Source: Dasypus novemcinctus (taxonomy: Eukaryota > Chordata > Mammalia > Cingulata > Dasypodidae). Taken from it: 64,000 bases of DNA. The notes beneath the pieces were generated by a model. It was not told the origin of the DNA, made no database searches, and saw only the letters and a program-made list of their open reading frames with translations. The translations under genes were made by a program, and so were the position numbers. This document shows, piece after piece, positions 8,823-22,040 of this stretch; position 1 is the stretch's first letter, and each line of letters begins with the position of its first letter. The stretch lies in assembly GCF_030445035.2 (NCBI RefSeq), contig NC_080685.1:113076432-113140431 (forward strand), read 5' to 3'.

Positions 8823-10863
8823 CTACAAGTTGGAGATGTAACAGGGTGACGGACGGGTGAGAGTGCAGATGTTGTGAAAGGGGTTGGCTGAACAAACCGT
8901 ACTGCCCTGGGGTTTGTTTTGGGAGGGGCCTGGGGCTGGCCCCGATAGGGGTTTCCCGACAGTGATTGTCCAATGGGCTGCCCATTAACATCATAACGAC
9001 AATGGCATTCAGATGCCCAATGGAACCCCTTCTTACACTTAGGACAGGCAGTAGCGGGGCGTGCGGAGCGTGATTTATTTGTTAACGAAGGAGCTGGTGC
9101 AGGCGGGGGTTGGCCAGATCTCGTACCCTTAAGGGGCAGGATCTTGCAAAATGTCCCATCTGTTGGCAGTTAAAGCCAATAGGTGGGTTGGTTAAGAACC
9201 TTTTTAGGTCTTGAAAAGCCGCGCCAATAGCCATGCCTATAGTTTTGGCAGGTGTAACATTTGCACATAGGCGCACCCAATTAGAAAGATCAGTGTTGCG
9301 AAATGGACGGATGGCCTGTTGGCAAGGCTCATTTGCATTTTCAAAAGCAAGTTGCTTAATAAAATCGCATCCAGTTTCCATGTCACCAAACAAGTGTTCA
9401 GCTGTGGCTTGCAACCGACTAAGGAAGTCAGCAAATGGTTCTTCTGGCCCCTGAGTTAATTTTGCCAGAGAAGAAGTTGGGTGGTTTTTTTGTGGCAATT
9501 TTTTCCAAGCCTTAAGGGCCGCCCTCTGAATTTGAGAGATGAGCCCCATGCTAAACTGAGCTTGAGCTGCATTGGACTGGGCGGAACCTTGGCCCATGAA
9601 TTTTCTCACTGTCCAACCTTTTGTTTCTTCCTTTTTCTCATTGCGTATAGCACGTTCTCTGGCTGCTTCCTCATAGGCTGAGCGCCAAGTAATGAAATCT
9701 CCCCCGGAGAGCACGGCTTTAGCCAGCTGGAACCAATCGTTAGGGGTTAGCTCTTTATCGCCTAATGCCTCTATTAGGGCAAGGGTGAATGGAGCGGTGG
9801 GCCCATATGAATGAACCGCCTTTTAAAATTTTTCAATGGTTTTGAAATTTAAGGGACGATATACGTCGGGGGAGGGACTGCGCCGCCGCTCATGAGCGCT
9901 CGTCCTGAGTGGGGTGGGTTCTGGTCTGGTGGACCGGGGTTCATCTTCCCCAGGCTCTGGCCTGTTGGATGGGCCGGGCTCTGGCTCACGGGGTCGAGGT
10001 TCATCTTCCCCGGACTCATCAGTACTATTGTCAGAGAGGGCTAACGGGTCTCTGTCGGAAGCGGGAGGGCGGCGTCCAGCAGAAGTGGACCGCCCACTCC
10101 GGAAGATAGGAAAAACCTGGTGTGATTGGGGAGACGATGTAGCACTGATGAGAGTGTGTGTGAGGGTTTCTAGCCTCTGTGTTAGAGGTATGATGGGTGT
10201 AAGATCAGGGAGGGGAGAGGGACCGGCGGTGATGGACGCAAGAAGGGCGGGTGAGGGAAGGTGGTCTGCAGATGCATATGGTGGGGGTTTGAATACAGAG
10301 ACTTCCCTGGGGGTTAGGTTAGGTTGGGGGAGTAAATACCGATCTAGAGGGGCGGAGGCAGTGGGGACAGCAGTGTCCGCTTGGGTGGGGGGCGGCTTCT
10401 CCGGGCATGAAGAGGAGTGGTTCTCGGTGTCCTCGTCAAAGGAGATAGCCTGGTTGTCCAGCAGGGGATCAGTGTTCGGGGAATTGCCGGCAACTGAGAC
10501 AATCCCGGGCGCCCTGGAAGGGGCTTGTGATTTGAGGATGTTTTCCCCTTCCATAATGATTTCAGTAATATCAGGAAAATGGGGAGAAGCTCAAATTATG
10601 TCATGAATTAGTTGGCAATAGCTGAAGGCAGTGACAGGGATTCGAGAGGGACCAACGGTCTTGTAATAATCATTTAAGCAGTCACTGACCCTTCTCCAAC
10701 ATCTCTCATCTATGGTCCCTTCCTCCGGGAACCATGGGCAAGTTTTTATGATGAACTTAAAGAATTCACTAAGACCCTTCTTTTTTACCACAATTCCTCG
10801 CGCCTTGAGTGCTTTCTTTATCTGGTTAAGATATAGATTATGTTTAGATTGTTCCTGTCCCAT
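8765..10863 (-). pseudogene. gag: gag: matrix, phosphoprotein, capsid, nucleocapsid, broken
   Basis: ATG at 10,861-10,863 opens a betaretroviral matrix (MGQEQSK start, CPWFPEEGTID motif). A proline-rich section follows with a PPPY late-budding motif near 10,295, then capsid and nucleocapsid. Total length of about 700 codons fits betaretroviral Gag. Frame is kept through a TGA at 10,591-10,593 and a TAA at 9,823-9,825; then a frameshift lies between about 9,140 and 9,060. Zinc knuckle 1 reads GFNCQQMGHFARSC, so its first Cys is Gly. Knuckle 2, CPKCKKGFHWASEC, is complete but in the next frame. gag ends with TAA at 8,765-8,767. Gag assembles the particle core; this copy cannot make full Gag. 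Confidence 0.93.
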
Positions 10864-10921
10864 GATAAGTAAAGAAAGAAAGAAAAAATTTTCCTTTTAA
10901 ATGAGTAAAGAGAATGAGAGA

Positions 10922-10937
10922 AATTTTTACCTTAAGT
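10922..10937 (-). promoter_or_regulatory. Candidate major splice donor in the viral leader
   Basis: Viral-sense CTTAAGGTAAAAAT between the primer site and gag ATG, matching the AG-GTAAAA donor consensus with the GT near 10,930. Position is as expected for the donor of env RNA. Confidence 0.45.
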
Positions 10938-11084
10938 AGGTCTTCCCAGGACTCCCTCCTGGACAGGATCCTTCCCGGATTCCCGGACTTCTGCACCACT
11001 AATGTTGCCTCTGCATCGGCCGGAGTGAAGAGAGCTCTCTATCTTGGTGAGGGCGGTGGTTCTCTCTCACACGCAAACCAAAAA

Positions 11085-11102
11085 GCCCCATGTTGGGCAC
11101 CA
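11085..11102 (-). other. Primer binding site, tRNA-Lys type
   Basis: Viral-sense TGGTGCCCAACATGGGGC two bases inside the 5' LTR. It is close to the TGGCGCCCAACGTGGGGC site complementary to tRNA-Lys1,2 used by betaretroviruses. Confidence 0.88.
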
Positions 11103-11104
11103 GC

Positions 11105-11537
11105 TGTTAATGCCCCTGCCAGCGGGGCAGGGAACAGGGGCTCGTGGTCGCGCGGAGGAGAATGGTGAGACAGGAGACGCGAGGAATGACAGCGAGACAG
11201 GGTGAGGATCAAGCTGCAAAGTTTTATTGTGAGAACAAAGCATTTATACTCTTGGGAAGGGGAGGGGTAGTGGGAGGGATGGTGGTTAGGGATTGGCTAT
11301 TGCTGTTGCTGGGGGAAGTGGCAGGGTTTAAGGATTGGCTGCTGCTGTTGCTGGGGTGGAGGGCAGACTTCAATTTCGCGCCTTGCGCCTGTGCGTTACT
11401 TTGTTTGCCTGGGCAGTGGCGGGAACAGAGAACAAAGGAGCAGGGAGGGAGAAGAACCAGGAAATGGGCTCCGCTGTGGCGGCCATGCCATTGGCATCGC
11501 TGATCTCAGCGCACGCCCGCACCAATCGTCCCCAACA
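11105..11537 (-). repeat. 5' LTR of the betaretroviral provirus
   Basis: 433-bp LTR, TGTTAATGCCCC to CCCCAACA on the plus strand. Viral TATAAA lies at about 11,243-11,248 and AATAAA at about 11,222-11,227. It has two copies of the 42-bp unit, against three in the other LTR. It drives viral transcription toward lower coordinates. Confidence 0.95.
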
Positions 11538-11543
11538 TGAAAT

Positions 11544-11650
11544 ACTAAAAGGTGTGCTAGAGCCTGAAAAGAAAAGACAGGAGAGAGAGACCTGCAAGAG
11601 AGTCTAGAAATGAAGATTATATCAATAAAAGTAACAAAGTGTCAAAAGAG
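11544..11650 (+). mobile_element. HAL1 element, right part
   Basis: Continues the sequence broken at 1,749 (GAAATACTAAAAGGTGTGCT onward), ending in an A-rich stretch near 11,650. Together with 1-1,749 it gives a pre-insertion site for the provirus. Confidence 0.7.
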
Positions 11651-11689
11651 AGGTGAAAATAAAATATGACAGATAAAACTCAAATAGTC

Positions 11690-12330
11690 AGGAATAAACG
11701 TAACCAATGATGTAAAGCATCCTGGAGGATTTTCCACATATTTTATACTCATATTGTTTTTCTTCAGTGTGAACCTTCTCATGACTGCTAAGGTTAAAAT
11801 TTGTGCTGACAGCTTTCCCACGTAGGTGATGTGTATATTGCTTCCCTCCAGTGTAAGTCTTCTCATGTTGTCTAAGGGTAGATCATTGACTGAAGGCTTT
11901 TCTGCATATATGGCCTTCATATGTTTTCTCTCCCGTGTTTCTTCTCATGTTGGCTAAGGGTAGAACCTTTACGGAAGGCTTTCCAACATAGAAGACATGC
12001 ATAATGATTTTCTCCAATGTGAATTATCTCATGTTGCCTAAGGTTGAAAGACTGACTGAAGTTTTTCCCAAATATTTGGCATCATAATGTTTTTCTCCAT
12101 TGTGATTTCTCTCCTGTTGCATAGGCTAAGATCTTTGTCTGAAGGCTTTCCCACCCAGATGGCAGTCATATAATTTAGTTCTAGTGTGAAATTGTTTACC
12201 CTGATTAAAAGGTGAATGCTCACTGAGAACTTCTTGAAAGTGTCTCCTGATATAGGATTTCATTCCCATGTGAGTTGACACATATTGAGTCAATTTCACT
12301 TGATTTGTGGTATGAAATAACCTGGATGTT
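11690..12330 (-). pseudogene. C2H2 zinc-finger gene remnant (KRAB-ZNF-like last exon)
   Basis: Minus-strand reading shows degraded C2H2 fingers at about 84-base spacing with linker remnants: a GKAFRQRS-type finger near 12,140, HTGEK-like linkers near 12,095, 11,925 and 11,775, and LSSHEKVH near 11,785. Several fingers lack Cys pairs and carry stops or frameshifts. The part at 12,160-12,300 resembles the spacer that precedes the array in ZNF last exons. DNA binding is not plausible in this state. No KRAB box was identified. Confidence 0.7.
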
Positions 12331-12786
12331 GCTCAAAATATTGGTAAATATGATTTCCAAATGGTGAATATAACATTTGCACTTGAGAACTCAACTACAA
12401 CACTCGATCACCAATTTCAAGTAAATCTACAGACTCACTATAATGGATCCAATATCCTTGATCTGCCACTTTTTAACCATGACTAGGGTTTGATTACTCT
12501 ACCTGTCCTTCAGTGACCTTGATTTTATCACCAATGAAAGCATTTAACAAACTGTTCAGAATTTAGAAATATCTAATGAACTAATGTGTTAAATGTTTCT
12601 AGTGTTTGAGAAAGTGAACAAATTATTTCTGTTTCCATTCTCTGGCCTAACCCTCTCTTTTGTTCCCTTGAATACTACACAACTCAGCAACTTAAACACA
12701 AGATTGATTGAACTCACCTGATCAAACATTGATCTCTCCAATGGACTGTCTAGTTGTGTTCTTACCTCGTTCACATGTTGTGAAGA
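12331..12786. other. No gene recognised
   Basis: AT-rich sequence without a convincing frame. It may be upstream sequence of the zinc-finger remnant. A CGAGGTAAGAAC donor-like site occurs on the minus strand near 12,765. Confidence 0.3.
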
Positions 12787-13034
12787 TTACAGATGGCAGA
12801 CTCTCTCAAAAAAATAGAGGACAGGCTGAAATGACTGGGAAAAAGAACATCTAAGGTTTAGGACACCAGGTGAATGCTGGACACTGCCCAGAAGAGAGTT
12901 TTTCTTGATGGAAAAACTGTGAGTTGAAACCAGCCATGATACTGCTAACACTCTCCCCCATAGTAAAGACACTTTCAAAATCTCAGGCCTCTGAACCAGC
13001 TGTAGACAAAGGGAGTTCCAGGGATTCAGCACAA

Positions 13035-13330
13035 CAGAAAAGGGGAGAGAGAGGCACAGCCTAAGGCTGACTCACCTTTTGACCCACAAATTTGGTCTGC
13101 TGTGTCCTACCAGCCCTTCCAGGCTGTGAGGGAACATGCCATTGATTGTCCTGGCAAGCGGCTAGAGGAATCTGACCCTCTCAATCTCTGTTGCTTCTAC
13201 TGGGACTGATTTTTGGGACCATACATCCCAAGGAAAGTGGAGAGAGAGGGCAACAGCCTAAGGCTGGCTGAGCTTTCATCCACAAATTTAGTCTGCTCTT
13301 TCCCAGGAATCCTTCCAGGCCTGGTGGGGC
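13035..13330 (+). repeat. Monomer-like repeats in the L1 5' UTR
   Basis: A block of about 195 bases beginning AGGCACAGCCTAAGGCTGAC (13,050) recurs in diverged form at about 13,250. The same two-unit layout appears in the other L1 at about 42,135 and 42,350. L1 promoters of some mammals are built from tandem monomers. Confidence 0.6.
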
Positions 13331-13730
13331 CATGCCATTATTTGCCTTGGAAACTGGCAAGGGACTAAAGAGATCCTAACTAAACAGATCCAACCTTTCC
13401 AACTCCCCTTTCTAATTAGTGGCACTGTGTTGAGGATGCAGAGGGTAGTGGAATTATTTCCTACTCTGGAAAAGGGAGAGGGCTGCTATAGAAGGCTAGA
13501 AAACTGTCTCTGAGAAAGGTTGAATTACAGGGTTCTTAGCCTCCAGGCAGGAACCTCAATCACATTGATCTAGTCTGCTTTGCAGCAAACACACTCCCAC
13601 CAGCCATTGAACTGAGAAGACTGCCAAAGACTAACATCTGCTGGCAGACCAAGCAAGTGCATGAGAGAAAATTAAGAGTAATTAAGAGAGGCTTTTTCCA
13701 ACCTTTATAGCCTCCTCCCCAAGACAATAG

Positions 13731-13862
13731 GAAGCAGGTTTGCAACCCATTACTGTGTCCAAAGTCCATTACTGTGAGCAGGTTTGCAACCCATTACTGT
13801 GTCCAAAGTCCATTACTGTGAGCAGGTTTGCAACCCATTACTGTGTCCAAAGTCCATTACAG
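13731..13862 (+). repeat. 44-bp unit, three near-identical copies
   Basis: GCAGGTTTGCAACCCATTAC followed by TGTGTCCAAAGTCCATTACTGT is repeated three times in a row at the end of the L1 5' UTR. Only one change is visible (the last copy has ACAGT). The other L1 copy near 42,770 shows a single unit. Confidence 0.9.
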
Positions 13863-13949
13863 TGAGCAACTAGCAGGGACAATCCTAACAACCCAGGTTG
13901 AACCAAGAATCAAAGAGCAGCTGTAACACACAGCCACCTGCCACTAAAT

Positions 13950-14637
13950 CCCTATGGAAGAGAAAGAAATTGAGCATCTGAGTAAACTACTATCCTAATC
14001 AGATACCTAGATATCAGCAAAAATTTTTGAGTCATATTAGGAAAATGGAAGACATGGCCCAAGAAAAAGAATATATCAAAGCCCCAGAAGAGACACAGGA
14101 TTTGAGACAATCAATTAATGAGATGCACATAAATTCCAAAATCAATTTAGTGAGTTGAAAGAGAATATGGCTAAAGAGATAAATGACATCAGGAAGATAT
14201 TGAGCACAAAGAAGAATGTGGAAACCTAAATAGAAAAGTGACAGAGCTCACAATAGGTGAGGTTAAAAACACATGAGGCATACAACAGCAGACTCAAAAT
14301 GATAGAAGAAAGAATAAGTGATGCTGAAGACAGAACAGCTGAAATCGAAGAGAGTAAAGAAAGGAAAAGATTTAGTAGGGACTCTGAGAATTGAATGACA
14401 ACCCAAATGCAACACCATATGTGTCATGGGAGATCCAGAAGGATAAGAGAAGCAAAAAGGGACCGAAAGAGTATTTGAGGAAATAATAGCTGAAAATTTC
14501 CCAACTATCATGAAAGAAATGAAACTTATATATCCAGAAGGACACCATACCCCAATCAGAATAAATCCAAATAGACCTATTCCAAGACACATACTACTTG
14601 GAATGTCAAATGTCAAAGATAAAGACTGCAAAGGCAG
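13950..14637 (+). pseudogene. L1 ORF1, 5' part
   Basis: Coiled-coil-rich Lys/Glu sequence as in L1 ORF1p, an RNA-binding protein of the L1 particle. It begins at an ATGGAAGAGAAAGAAATTGAG-like start near 13,953 and parallels 42,890-43,240. It has stops and frameshifts and lacks the C-terminal part because of the internal deletion. Confidence 0.75.
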
Positions 14638-17200
<2,563 letters not shown>

Positions 17201-17669
17201 TTGGAAACAACCCAGATGTCCATCAACCAATGAAAAGATAAACTGTGGTTTATTCACATGTTGGGATATTATGCAGCTGTAAGAAGAAATGAAGTCATAA
17301 AGCATATGGCAACAGGGATGAACATAGAGGACATTATGCTGAGTGAAGCAAGCCAGACATAGAAGGACAAATATTGTATGGTTGCATTACTATGAACTGA
17401 ATATATTGTGTAACATATTGTATGCTTCCATTTATCTAAAATGTAAATATAAATCAATTTATAAAGGTGAAATTTGATTAGAGGCTATTCAGGGGTAGGG
17501 AACACATGCTAAGAGGTGTGAATTTTTTCTCTTTGGAGTAATAATCCTAAAATGTTTTGTGATGATGAATGCACAACATTATGATTATACTAAAAGCCAC
17601 TTATTATACACTTTAGATAGATCATCTGGTGTGTGAATATATCTCAATAAAACTGCTTAATAAATAAAA

Positions 17670-17935
17670 ACAAAAAGGAGAAGTGATGCTTTCTGCAGTC
17701 AGAAGAGAGAATTTCCATCTCTACTTCAGCAAGCCAGCTTCTGCTTGGGAATTCGCTGAAATCCTGTATTGGTGTTCCCAGCTTGTAGCCTGCTCTATGA
17801 AATTTGGACTCGCCCATCCCCATAGTTGCATGAGACAATTCCTATTAAAAATCTCATAATATTTGCATAATATATACACATACATATCTCCTGTTAGTGT
17901 TGTTTCCCTAGAGAACCTTGACTAACGCAGTGTGC
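17670..17935 (+). repeat. ERV-L-type LTR fragment
   Basis: Ends TGTTTCCCTAGAGAACCTTGACTAA, the same 3' signature as the LTRs at 53,826 and 56,325 (TTTCCCTAGAGTACCTTGACTAA). The 5' part is not aligned to those, so family membership is tentative. Confidence 0.5.
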
Positions 17936-18535
17936 CATAATTGATTTAAACAGTTCACTAACTATGGATTTCTAGATTTCACATTCTGTGCTACTCTAAA
18001 CAGTGGTATATAATAAATGACCTTATTTTTTAAAAAGACTATGACAATTTTTCCTAAGAAATAAAATATAAATACAGATATCCTACAGATATTAACATGA
18101 ATACCACTGAGATTTATATGTTAATTAGCTCACAATGTTCAGAATTTTACATTTTCTCCCTGATTCTAAAACATAGGAAACCCTAACTCATGCCTTTTGT
18201 GGATTTTTGTCCTTAACTAGAGGCAAATACTATGGAATTTTTCTCAGATTTAAGTGTTCTTGGCTTTGTACTAGCTTTAATTCTCCAATATCCATTGCAG
18301 TCCTCTGAAAATACACACCTTCTTGTTCTACCCAATTCCTGCCCTTTTGTGTACGCTTGTCCTCAATCATTTTGTTTTCCCCACATGCAATTTCTAAAAA
18401 TGCTTCTCCCTCAACATTGACTTTTAGACATTTCTCCAGTAAATTCTGATGGCTTTCATGCAGATTCAAAATCTAATCCATCATGATGATGCAACAAGAG
18501 ACCTAAGGCGGAAAACATAATGAGAGATACAACAA
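17936..18535. other. No gene recognised
   Basis: AT-rich sequence with no supported frame, RNA or repeat that I can name. Confidence 0.3.
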
Positions 18536-18540
18536 AGTAG

Positions 18541-18690
18541 GGAGCAGAGGTGGTTCAAGTGATTAGGCATTGTGTGGGAGGTCCTGGGTTTGGTTCCCAG
18601 TACCTCCTAAAAGGAAGACAAGCTCACAACAAACAGACAAAACAAATGCAAACAATGAGGGTGTGGGGAGAAATAAATGTCTTCAAAAGA
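18541..18690 (+). mobile_element. tRNA-derived SINE (DAS type)
   Basis: Head GGGAGCAGAGGTGGTTCAAG with a B-box-like GGTTTGGTTCCC and a tail ending in AAATAAATGTCTTCAAAAG. More diverged than the 22,041 copy; no unit of the long 3' part. Confidence 0.65.
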
Positions 18691-19002
18691 CCAATAGGTG
18701 TATAGTAATAGTTTGAACTTACAACACAAACATGCAAAACATCATATAGGACTCTCATACCTCACTTTGCTACCACCAATACCTTGCATTATTGTGAAAC
18801 ATTTTTAGCTAATGATGAAAAAGCATCCTCAAAATAACACTACTAACCAAAGTAACTTCCATTTGGGGTATCCCCCCCCTCCCAATCCATCCTATTATTA
18901 TCATCTTTATATCATTTATACATGAACATATATAAACAGTAAGTGTATAGTAAAAGTTGTGAACTTACAAAGCAAACAAGCATAACATCACACAGGGGTC
19001 CT
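18691..19002 (-). mobile_element. L1 3' region, minus strand, first piece
   Basis: Matches 28,480-28,700 (…AAAGTTGTGAACTTACAAAG…). It is interrupted at 19,003 by a provirus and continues at 24,023, so both belong to one older L1 tail. Confidence 0.6.
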
Positions 19003-19350
19003 TGTGGGAATTAGTTCCACCACTTTGTCAAGGGCAGGGTTAAATGATTTATTAAAGCTCATCTGTTCTTGCTTCAGAGCAAAATTAGCTCTGTCCTTTC
19101 TATCCCAGCACAAGCGATCTCTTTTTGCTTGAAGTTTGAAAACGGCTTCTTCTTGCATTTCTGCCATTAGATAGGATGTGAGCCTAGGGACAAGCTTTCT
19201 TGTTTCAAGGCAAAACATCGTTGAGAAATTTAACTTTAATCACAGCCCTTAGGCAAATCCAAAAATACATGACATATAAGCAAGAGAAATAAACCTGATG
19301 GAGCCCTCCCTGCATGTGAGTTTTGGTGTGAGTCTTCCATTCCCATGGCA
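19003..19350 (+). repeat. 5' LTR of the AT-module element
   Basis: Starts TGTGGGAATTAGTTCC and ends CCATGGCA. It matches 23,673-24,022 over its length. AATAAA near 19,288. Next bases are the primer site. Confidence 0.85.
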
Positions 19351-19352
19351 AT

Positions 19353-19371
19353 TGGCGCCCAAACATGGGGC
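19353..19371 (+). other. Primer binding site, tRNA-Lys type
   Basis: TGGCGCCCAAACATGGGGC, close to the tRNA-Lys1,2 site of betaretroviruses, two bases after the LTR. Confidence 0.85.
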
Positions 19372-19612
19372 AGCTGATTGTACCCCTAGCAGAGAGAAAT
19401 TTGCAGGGAGGGCCGGTGGGAACAGCCCAGTGTAACTACAGTCCGGACATTCCTTGCTGCCAGTGATCACAGCCACCCTTGAGGGAAGCTGCTCACTGGG
19501 TTCAGTCATAGAAACATGTCTGCAGAGTGAGAGTGGTCAGACCACGCATCCTGCACAGGCAGGGCATCAGCTGTCCTGAGAGAGGGAAGCTGACCTCAGA
19601 CGCTAGTATAGC

Positions 19613-19788
19613 GGGGGAAATACATCATCAGAGCAACAGGAGGTCTATCTCCACACTTTACAACAACTATTGAAAGCAGCTTATTGTAAGGTGAAAGAAG
19701 AACAAATTATTACATTGCTTCAAACAGTACATACCTTTTGTCCATACTTCCCTGATGAGGGAACCTTAGATTTTGAATTGTGGGAATT
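19613..19788 (+). pseudogene. gag: gag stub: matrix N-terminus
   Basis: Open frame of about 58 codons reading GNTSSEQQEVYLHTL and later CPYFPDEGTLDFELWE, a betaretroviral matrix pattern. The codon where the start is expected reads GGG, so the ATG seems lost. The frame ends abruptly after ELWE at about 19,788, where the AT-rich module begins (stop TAG at 19,792-19,794). Confidence 0.75.
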
Positions 19789-20312
19789 CTAGGCAGAATT
19801 ATGAGTCAAATTGTAAACTTTATGTTTCTGTCAGTGTGTTATCATTGCTTTTGTGTTTGTTTGTTCAATGACAGTGTATATTTTAATACTTCTGGACAGT
19901 GATATGAATTAATAAATAATTACTAAATAAGCTCTATTCAAATAGCCTAAAAATAAACAAGCACTTATATTAACACATAAGTATAAATACTAATAAGATC
20001 TCTACAATGATAAAAGTTGTAAGTTTTGATTAATGAAATTACTACAAATTTCTTCATAAAAAACAGTTCTTGCCTAAATTGAAAGAAATGGTTTATTTTC
20101 CTTCACAGGATATAATGAAGGATGTAAAAAACTTAAATGAATATTAAAAAAGATAAAAAGTTTGTGGGAATGCTAACTGAAATTTGATGTTTGTTCAAAA
20201 AAGGTGTGTTTTGTCTTAAAATAAAATGTCTAGTTTTCATAAAATCAAAATGGAAATATGCAGAACAAAGCCTGAATGCATATGGCTAGTTGTAAAAGTT
20301 ATTGTGTGTGGA

Positions 20313-20470
20313 CCACTGTCCATGTGGTGCAGCGGTGCTCCAGAATGTATTCGCCAGGTGCAGTGGATGTGCCACAATGATGGAAGAGGTTGTTGATGTC
20401 GGGGGGCGGGTTTATGGGGCCCTCATATTTTTTGAATCTAACATTTAAAAGAAAATAAGAAAGACAAAAA
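20313..20470 (+). mobile_element. L1-like 3' tail, short insertion
   Basis: Member of the recurrent tail family (GGTGCTCCAGAATGTATTCG … GTTGTTGATG … CATATTTTTTGAATCTAACA). It is flanked by AAGTTATTGTG / AAAGTATTGTG duplications, and the comparable place in the 60,804 element is uninterrupted. Confidence 0.75.
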
Positions 20471-22040
20471 AAGTATTGTGGTGGCATTCAGTGAGAGAAT
20501 GTGTTCTGTGAAGGTAAAATTTGTCTTAAGATAAATAATTATAGCCTATGTGGTTATGAATAATTATACGAAGTTTGTAGAAGCATTGTTTGAATTGAAG
20601 TGTTTAAATAGCTAATTCCAAGAAGTCATTATTAAACAGAAACTGAATTGGTAGTAACAATAAGTAACACTATAACAGGAAAGCTTATTGGCAGCCAGCC
20701 TTCCCCTTCCAACTTGCCTCTAAAAACTTTTTCTAGTATTGCATGCCATTAGGTATCTGGAGAAAAAAAAAGGGAAAGTTTTATTTGCATACAACCAAAT
20801 TGAATCATTATTTTAAGATGTTTGTTTAGTGTTTATGGAAATCATATGTTGTAAGAAGTTTGCTTGAAGACAGTTTCCAAAATCATTTTGGTAACTTATG
20901 TATATAGGGTGTATAGAATGTATTTTTATTATTAAGGAAACAAAATAATTTTGTCTTAAGATAAAATTAAGAAAAGTAAAGTTTAGTTATTAAGAAAGAG
21001 TAAAATTTAGGACAAAATCTGAATGAATACAGAAAATGCAGAAGGTGTGTGGAAAAGGAATTTTTGTGGAGAAAGTTAAGTAAGATTTGATGGGTCTATC
21101 TAAGTTTTAAAAGCTTTAGTATCAAATAATCTACTAATACAAAGTTAAATTGTGTTCATTCTCAAAGTTTCTTAAGTCATTGATCTGCTTTAGAAAAAGT
21201 TTACAAAGAGTTTTTCTCCTGACTAATGAGTGTAAAAAAAGTCTTTTATCAAAATAGCTTCTTGTACTTTAATCATATAATGTCCTTGGCTGTTTAAAAA
21301 AAAACAAGTAATCACTTTTAAGAGAAAATAATGTTCAAACATGTTTTCTCAAAATCAAATCCTGAAAAATATCTTTTATTTCAGACTTTTGCAAAGGATT
21401 TGTTCTTTTACCTTAAAAAAAATAAAGTAATAAAATGGTTAAGTTCATTTAATATAAGTTAAATGAACAATATTTAAAAGTATTATAAAATTGAAAGGGA
21501 TTCTTTAACCCTCTATTAAAGTTGTATGAGTAAAAAGTTCGTATGAATACTTAAAGAGCATATAAAATTCCTGAAAATCTAATAATGTTCCAACATAATA
21601 TTAAATAAAAATATAATGTTGTTAATCAAAATTTTAACTACTACTAAAAATAATATATATCATAAAAACAACTCTCTGCCTGGAAATCAAAAAGCAAATG
21701 CTTTAACTCATACTTATCTGATTTACACTAAAAGCTGCCACCGAGTGATATATAACAGTAAGCTATCATAAATTAAAGTAAAACCACTGCTATGTGCAGC
21801 AACCCTACATATTGTTAGTTTATTACAAAAATTAATATCCAATTATGCCACTATCACTTTATTTTAAAACATGTTAAAGCTTTCTCTAGTATCTCCTTAG
21901 ACAAGTCAAGCCAGCCCACATTTATATGTAAACAAGCCAACAATAAATTTTACAATGCTTTCCCAAGGCTGTGTGCATAAGCCAATCATCTATCTTAACC
22001 TAATAACAAAAATCTAACCGTATAAAAAACCTGTAGTTTT

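Larger units (their letters stand above)
1750..11537 (-). mobile_element. Endogenous betaretrovirus, full-length, minus strand
   Basis: A 9.8-kb provirus in minus orientation: 5' LTR, tRNA-Lys-type primer site, gag, pro, pol, two small hydrophobic frames, env, CTE-like element, polypurine tract, 3' LTR. It is flanked by perfect 6-bp duplications TGAAAT (1,744-1,749 and 11,538-11,543) and LTRs begin TG and end CA. Six-base duplications and separate gag, pro and pol frames fit betaretroviruses. The env is gammaretrovirus-like, as in type D simian viruses. LTR pair differences (about 15 substitutions by eye over about 430 aligned bases) suggest a fairly recent insertion. Breaks: two stops and a frameshift in gag, three stops and two frameshifts in pol, one stop and one frameshift in env. 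I recall a published armadillo chimeric betaretrovirus; whether this copy belongs to it needs alignment. Confidence 0.95.

Noticed and set aside
8763..8838. GGGCAAC as the gag-pro slippery site
   Set aside because: It resembles the GGGAAAC site of type D viruses, but its phase does not fit X XXY YYZ in the gag frame visible here; a mutation or indel makes the call unsafe.
9823..10554. An independent 243-codon Pro/Ser-rich gene
   Set aside because: It is in the same frame as the matrix region upstream and capsid downstream, bounded only by single stops, so it is the middle of gag.
9914..10606. 230-codon plus-strand frame
   Set aside because: It is antisense to proline-rich gag of the minus-strand provirus; Ser/Gly-rich shadow frame without homology.
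13560..13769. Host gene in the 69-codon minus frame
   Set aside because: It is antisense to the L1 5' UTR and has no homology.
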